Shown here: positions 6,150 to 8,731 of the stretch, piece after piece
How the letters are laid out: every line of letters begins with the position of its first letter
How positions within the stretch are numbered: the stretch's first letter is position 1
NCBI GenBank assembly: GCA_023426625.1
Contig: JAFAAJ010000250.1
Location: 1-8,731, forward strand
DNA length: 8,731 bases
DNA from: Bacteroidota bacterium
Lineage (GTDB): Bacteria > Bacteroidota > Bacteroidia > Flavobacteriales > Weeksellaceae
Direction: 5' to 3'
Translations under genes and position numbers: made by a program
The notes under the pieces: generated by a model
Seen by the model: the letters and a program-made list of their open reading frames with translations, nothing else
Database searches by the model: none
Told to the model about the DNA's origin: nothing

Positions 6150-8084
6150 TTACGCATCAATTTTAGCATATTTTGCGTTTTTCTCAATAAACTCTCTTCT
6201 TGGAGGCACTTCATCACCCATCAGCATAGAAAAAATGCTATCTGCTTCTACAGCGTTATCAATAGTTACCTGTTTCAGGATTCTATGTTCCGGATTCAGC
6301 GTTGTTTCCCAAAGCTGTTCAGGGTTCATTTCTCCAAGACCTTTGTAACGTTGTACCTCAACGCCTTTTCCATCTGGAGACATTTCCAAAGTAAACTCTT
6401 CACGTTCTTTTTCGTTGTAGGCGTATACTTTTTTGTTTCCTTTCTTCAATAAATATAAAGGTGGTTGAGCGATATAAATATATCCATTCTCAATAAGTTC
6501 TTTCATATATCTGAAGAAGAATGTAAGAATCAGTGTAGAAATGTGAGAACCATCGATATCGGCATCGGTCATGATTACGATCTTGTGATATCTCAACTTG
6601 GATAAATTCAACGCTTTACTGTCTTCTTCCGTTCCTACTGAAACTCCCAAAGCAGTATAAATATTTCTGATTTCTTCGTTATCATATACTTTATGAAGCA
6701 TTGACTTTTCTACATTCAGGATTTTACCTCTTAATGGTAAAATAGCCTGAAAATGCCTGTCTCTTCCCTGTTTTGCAGTACCCCCTGCGGAATCTCCCTC
6801 TACAAGGAAGATTTCTGATTCTGCAGGATCTTTCGAAGAGCAGTCTGATAATTTCCCAGGAAGCCCGGAACCACCCATCGGCGATTTTCTCTGAACCATT
6901 TCACGGGCTTTCTTAGCTGCCTGTCTTGCCTTTGCCGCCAAAACTACTTTCTGAACAATTTGCTTCGCTTCATTAGGATTTTCTTCCAGGAAATTGGTCA
7001 ACATCTCCCCTACAATCTTATCAACTGCACCGGAAACTTCAGAGTTACCCAATTTCGTTTTAGTCTGTCCTTCAAACTGAGGTTCCATTACTTTTACAGA
7101 AACTACAGCCGTTAATCCTTCACGGAAGTCATCTCCGGTGATCTCTACTTTTTCCTTTTGTGGAATACCAAGATCATCTGCATATTTCTTTAAAGTTCTC
7201 GTTAAAGCACGTCTGAAACCTGCCAAGTGGGTTCCTCCTTCATGGGTATTGATATTATTAACATAAGAATGAAGATTCTCATTGAAAGAAGTATTATAAC
7301 GCATAGCAACCTCAACAGGAATATCATCTCTCTCTCCTTCCATGAAGATCACATGCTCCATAATGGATTCTCTGCTGCCATCAATAAAGGCAACAAATTC
7401 CTTCAATCCACCTTCTGAATGGAACACTTCTGATCTGAAAGATCCGTCTTCCAGCTTTTCTCTTTCATCGGTAAGAGTAATCGTGATTCCTTTATTAAGG
7501 TACGAAAGCTCTCTTAAACGATTAGCTAAAGCATCATAGTTATATACTAGTTCTGTGAAAATAGTATCATCCGGCTGGAAAAACTGCTTGGTTCCTCTTT
7601 TCTCACTATGTCCTATCTCTTCCACTCCTGTCTGAGCTTTTCCTCTGGAATATACCTGCTGATAAATATTTCCATCCCTGTAAACGGTGGTTACCATTTC
7701 ATTGGAAAGCGCGTTCACACACGACACCCCAACTCCGTGAAGTCCTCCTGAAACCTTGTAAGAATCCTTATCGAATTTACCTCCGGCTCCAATTTTCGTC
7801 ATTACAACTTCAAGAGCAGATTTTTGTTCTTTTTCGTGGAAATCCACCGGAATACCTCTACCATTATCGATAACCTCAATTCCGTTACCTTCTTTAATGT
7901 TAACCGAGATCGTATCACAGTATCCTGCCAACGCTTCGTCAATAGAGTTATCTACTACTTCATAAACCAAATGGTGAAGACCTCTTACACCTACATCACC
8001 AATGTACATTGAAGGACGCATACGCACGTGCTCCATTCCTTCCAATGCCTGAATACTACTAGCTGTATATTGTTTCTGACTCAT
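6150..8084 (-). CDS. gyrB: DNA gyrase subunit B
   Basis: A complete 644-residue GyrB, the ATPase subunit that pairs with GyrA to introduce negative supercoils. The GHKL ATPase domain contains YEVVDNSIDEALAG (41-54) with general base E42 and Mg-binding N46, DNGRGIP (73-79), K103 in GGKFD, and the ATP-lid glycines GGLHGVGV (113-120). The transducer domain carries QTKTKLGN (340-347), whose Lys342 contacts the ATP gamma-phosphate and whose sequence favours GyrB over ParE. The TOPRIM domain has EGDSAGG (429-435) and DADIDG (507-512), supplying the metal-binding acids. The C-terminal tail has QRYKGLGEMNPEQLWETT (578-595). The length shows it lacks the roughly 170-residue insertion of the E. coli protein, as is normal for this phylum. 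The position corresponding to E. coli Lys447 is Arg452. The gene stands alone, transcribed divergently from cydA and closed by its own terminator. There is no strong Shine-Dalgarno; the ATG at 8082-8084 gives the expected N-terminus with MSQKQYTASSIQALEG. Confidence 0.98.
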   Translation of the reverse strand: MSQKQYTASSIQALEGMEHVRMRPSMYIGDVGVRGLHHLVYEVVDNSIDEALAGYCDTISVNIKEGNGIEVIDNGRGIPVDFHEKEQKSALEVVMTKIGAGGKFDKDSYKVSGGLHGVGVSCVNALSNEMVTTVYRDGNIYQQVYSRGKAQTGVEEIGHSEKRGTKQFFQPDDTIFTELVYNYDALANRLRELSYLNKGITITLTDEREKLEDGSFRSEVFHSEGGLKEFVAFIDGSRESIMEHVIFMEGERDDIPVEVAMRYNTSFNENLHSYVNNINTHEGGTHLAGFRRALTRTLKKYADDLGIPQKEKVEITGDDFREGLTAVVSVKVMEPQFEGQTKTKLGNSEVSGAVDKIVGEMLTNFLEENPNEAKQIVQKVVLAAKARQAAKKAREMVQRKSPMGGSGLPGKLSDCSSKDPAESEIFLVEGDSAGGTAKQGRDRHFQAILPLRGKILNVEKSMLHKVYDNEEIRNIYTALGVSVGTEEDSKALNLSKLRYHKIVIMTDADIDGSHISTLILTFFFRYMKELIENGYIYIAQPPLYLLKKGNKKVYAYNEKEREEFTLEMSPDGKGVEVQRYKGLGEMNPEQLWETTLNPEHRILKQVTIDNAVEADSIFSMLMGDEVPPRREFIEKNAKYAKIDA

Positions 8085-8122
8085 ATCAAATATTAAAAAT
8101 CCTTGCTAAATGCAAAGACTTA

Positions 8123-8153
8123 CAAATATCGTGATTTTTTTCGAGGTGTGAAA
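8123..8153 (-). promoter_or_regulatory. Candidate gyrB promoter
   Basis: On the minus strand, TTTC (8153-8150), a 19-nt spacer and GATATTTG (8130-8123) resemble the Bacteroidota promoter TTTG-N19-TAnnTTTG with one mismatch in each box. It would start transcription roughly 30 nt before the gyrB ATG. This is pattern matching only. Confidence 0.35.
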
Positions 8154-8174
8154 GTTAAAATATGTCAAAAAAAA

Positions 8175-8195
8175 GTTGATTTATCCACAGTCAAC
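8175..8195. promoter_or_regulatory. Perfect DnaA-box sequence inside a short inverted repeat
   Basis: TTATCCACA at 8181-8189 is an exact match to the strong DnaA box TTATNCACA. It is flanked by the inverted pair GTTGA (8175-8179) and TCAAC (8191-8195), which is centred on the box. It lies between the divergent gyrB and cydA promoter candidates. Only one box is seen, so this is not an origin; it could be a DnaA regulatory or titration site, or chance. Confidence 0.4.
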
Positions 8196-8254
8196 AATCT
8201 AAAAAAGATTAAAGCTAAAATGAATTTATCAAACCGTACCTGCTGTAAATCATA

Positions 8255-8284
8255 TTAACTGTCAACAAATTATACGTACCTTTA
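8255..8284 (+). promoter_or_regulatory. Candidate cydA promoter
   Basis: TTA (8255-8257), a 19-nt spacer and TACCTTTA (8277-8284) fit the Bacteroidota TTG-N19-TAnnTTTG layout with one mismatch in each box. It ends 22 nt before the cydA ATG, which would give a short leader. The element is plausible by position and spacing but untested. Confidence 0.38.
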
Positions 8285-8306
8285 TTTAATTCAAAAGTTG
8301 GTTATT

Positions 8307-8731
8307 ATGGATGATTTTCTTGCCGCCCGTGCTCAGATGGCTATATCACTGGGGTTTCATATCATTTTTGCCTGCGTAGGTATGGTTATGCCTTTTTTAA
8401 TGGCCTTTGCACATTGGAAATATCTTAAAACAAACAACGAAATATACAAAGGTCTTACTAAAGCATGGAGTAAAGGTGTTGCCATTTTATTTGCAACAGG
8501 AGCTGTTTCGGGGACAATGTTATCGTTTGAACTTGGACTTTTGTGGCCGCAATTCATGAAACATGCAGGACCTATTTTCGGAATGCCATTCTCTCTCGAA
8601 GGAACGGCATTTTTTATTGAAGCTATAGCGATTGGTTTCTTTTTATATGGATGGGAAAAATTCAACAAATGGTTTCATTGGTTTTGTGGCTTTCTCGTTG
8701 GATTAAGCGGACTTGCATCCGGTATTCTTGT
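8307..8731 (+). CDS. cydA: Cytochrome bd-type quinol oxidase subunit I (N-terminal part, cut by window edge)
   Basis: The first 141 codons of a CydA-family protein; the rest lies past the right edge. The product is the heme-bearing, quinol-oxidising subunit of a membrane terminal oxidase that reduces O2 to water with high affinity. It begins MDDFLAARAQMAISLGFHIIF, where R8 and H18 match the conserved Arg and the heme-ligand His19 of E. coli CydA. GPIFGMPFSLEGTAFFIEAIAIGFFLYGW (88-116) holds the conserved glutamates E98 and E105 of the third helix. Hydrophobic helices are visible at about 11-34, 54-76, 94-115 and 123-142. The spacing of the two glutamates is seven residues, one fewer than I recall for E. 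coli CydA (99 and 107). This and the LYGW ending suggest the CioA-like branch, but the full protein is needed to assign it. A cydB partner is expected downstream. The ATG at 8307 is the first in frame and gives the canonical N-terminus. Confidence 0.93.
   Translation, partial: MDDFLAARAQMAISLGFHIIFACVGMVMPFLMAFAHWKYLKTNNEIYKGLTKAWSKGVAILFATGAVSGTMLSFELGLLWPQFMKHAGPIFGMPFSLEGTAFFIEAIAIGFFLYGWEKFNKWFHWFCGFLVGLSGLASGIL

Noticed and set aside
6115..6348. Plus-strand open frame over the gyrB 3' end and terminator
   Set aside because: It is antisense to the conserved GyrB C-terminus and starts inside the gyrB terminator region.
8175..8195. FNR/CRP-type operator (TTGAT-N4-ATCAA) for cydA
   Set aside because: TTGAT is followed by a TCAA at the wrong spacing, and the symmetry centres on the DnaA-like 9-mer instead.
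8085..8306. Replication origin in the gyrB-cydA intergenic region
   Set aside because: Only one DnaA box is present. There is no box cluster and no adjacent dnaA or dnaN, although gyrB and AT-rich DNA are there.
8357..8668. Minus-strand open frame of 103 codons opposite cydA
   Set aside because: The plus-strand frame encodes clear CydA motifs, and the antisense product is low-complexity with no recognisable domain.

Overview
The window is AT-rich DNA that looks like a member of the Bacteroidota, most likely a flavobacterium of the Chryseobacterium/Elizabethkingia type. The evidence is a short (644-residue) GyrB of flavobacterial character, signal peptides ending in -SAQ/-FAQ, tandem DUF3857/transglutaminase-like exported proteins, a DUF3298 lipoprotein, near-absence of Shine-Dalgarno sequences, and candidate promoters resembling the Bacteroidota TAnnTTTG -7 element. 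The genus is an inference from protein character, not a database match.

Layout. Six genes lie on the minus strand and one on the plus strand. Read in the direction of minus-strand transcription (right to left) they are: gyrB (8084 to 6150) with its own terminator; two adjacent genes for exported DUF3857/transglutaminase-like proteins, 2 nt apart (6027 to 4135 and 4132 to 2204), closed by a strong 15-bp hairpin; a DUF3298-type lipoprotein (2131 to 1307) closed by a second clear terminator; a diacylglycerol/sphingosine-kinase-like lipid kinase (1261 to 410); and, 29 nt further on, the N-terminal part of a sulfatase lipoprotein (380, running off the left edge). Divergent from gyrB across a 222-bp intergenic region is the first third of a cytochrome bd oxidase subunit I gene (cydA-like, 8307 onward, running off the right edge). 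Coding density is high and no gap exceeds 300 bp. There are no tRNA or rRNA genes, mobile elements or CRISPR arrays.

How the parts work together. gyrB and cydA are housekeeping and respiratory genes that only share a divergent promoter region. That region contains one perfect DnaA-box sequence (TTATCCACA, 8181-8189). The most interesting part is the two-gene transglutaminase-like unit. The upstream protein keeps a Cys-His-Glu catalytic set (C326, H369, E384), while the downstream paralogue has Ala, Phe and Asp at those places (A341, F384, D399). This suggests an active enzyme paired with a non-catalytic partner in the cell envelope. The DUF3298 lipoprotein, lipid kinase and sulfatase downstream may also concern the envelope, but nothing in the sequence ties them to one pathway. 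Two genes (DUF3298 and lipid kinase) have longer in-frame ORFs upstream that are only terminator DNA read as protein, so the internal starts given here are preferred.
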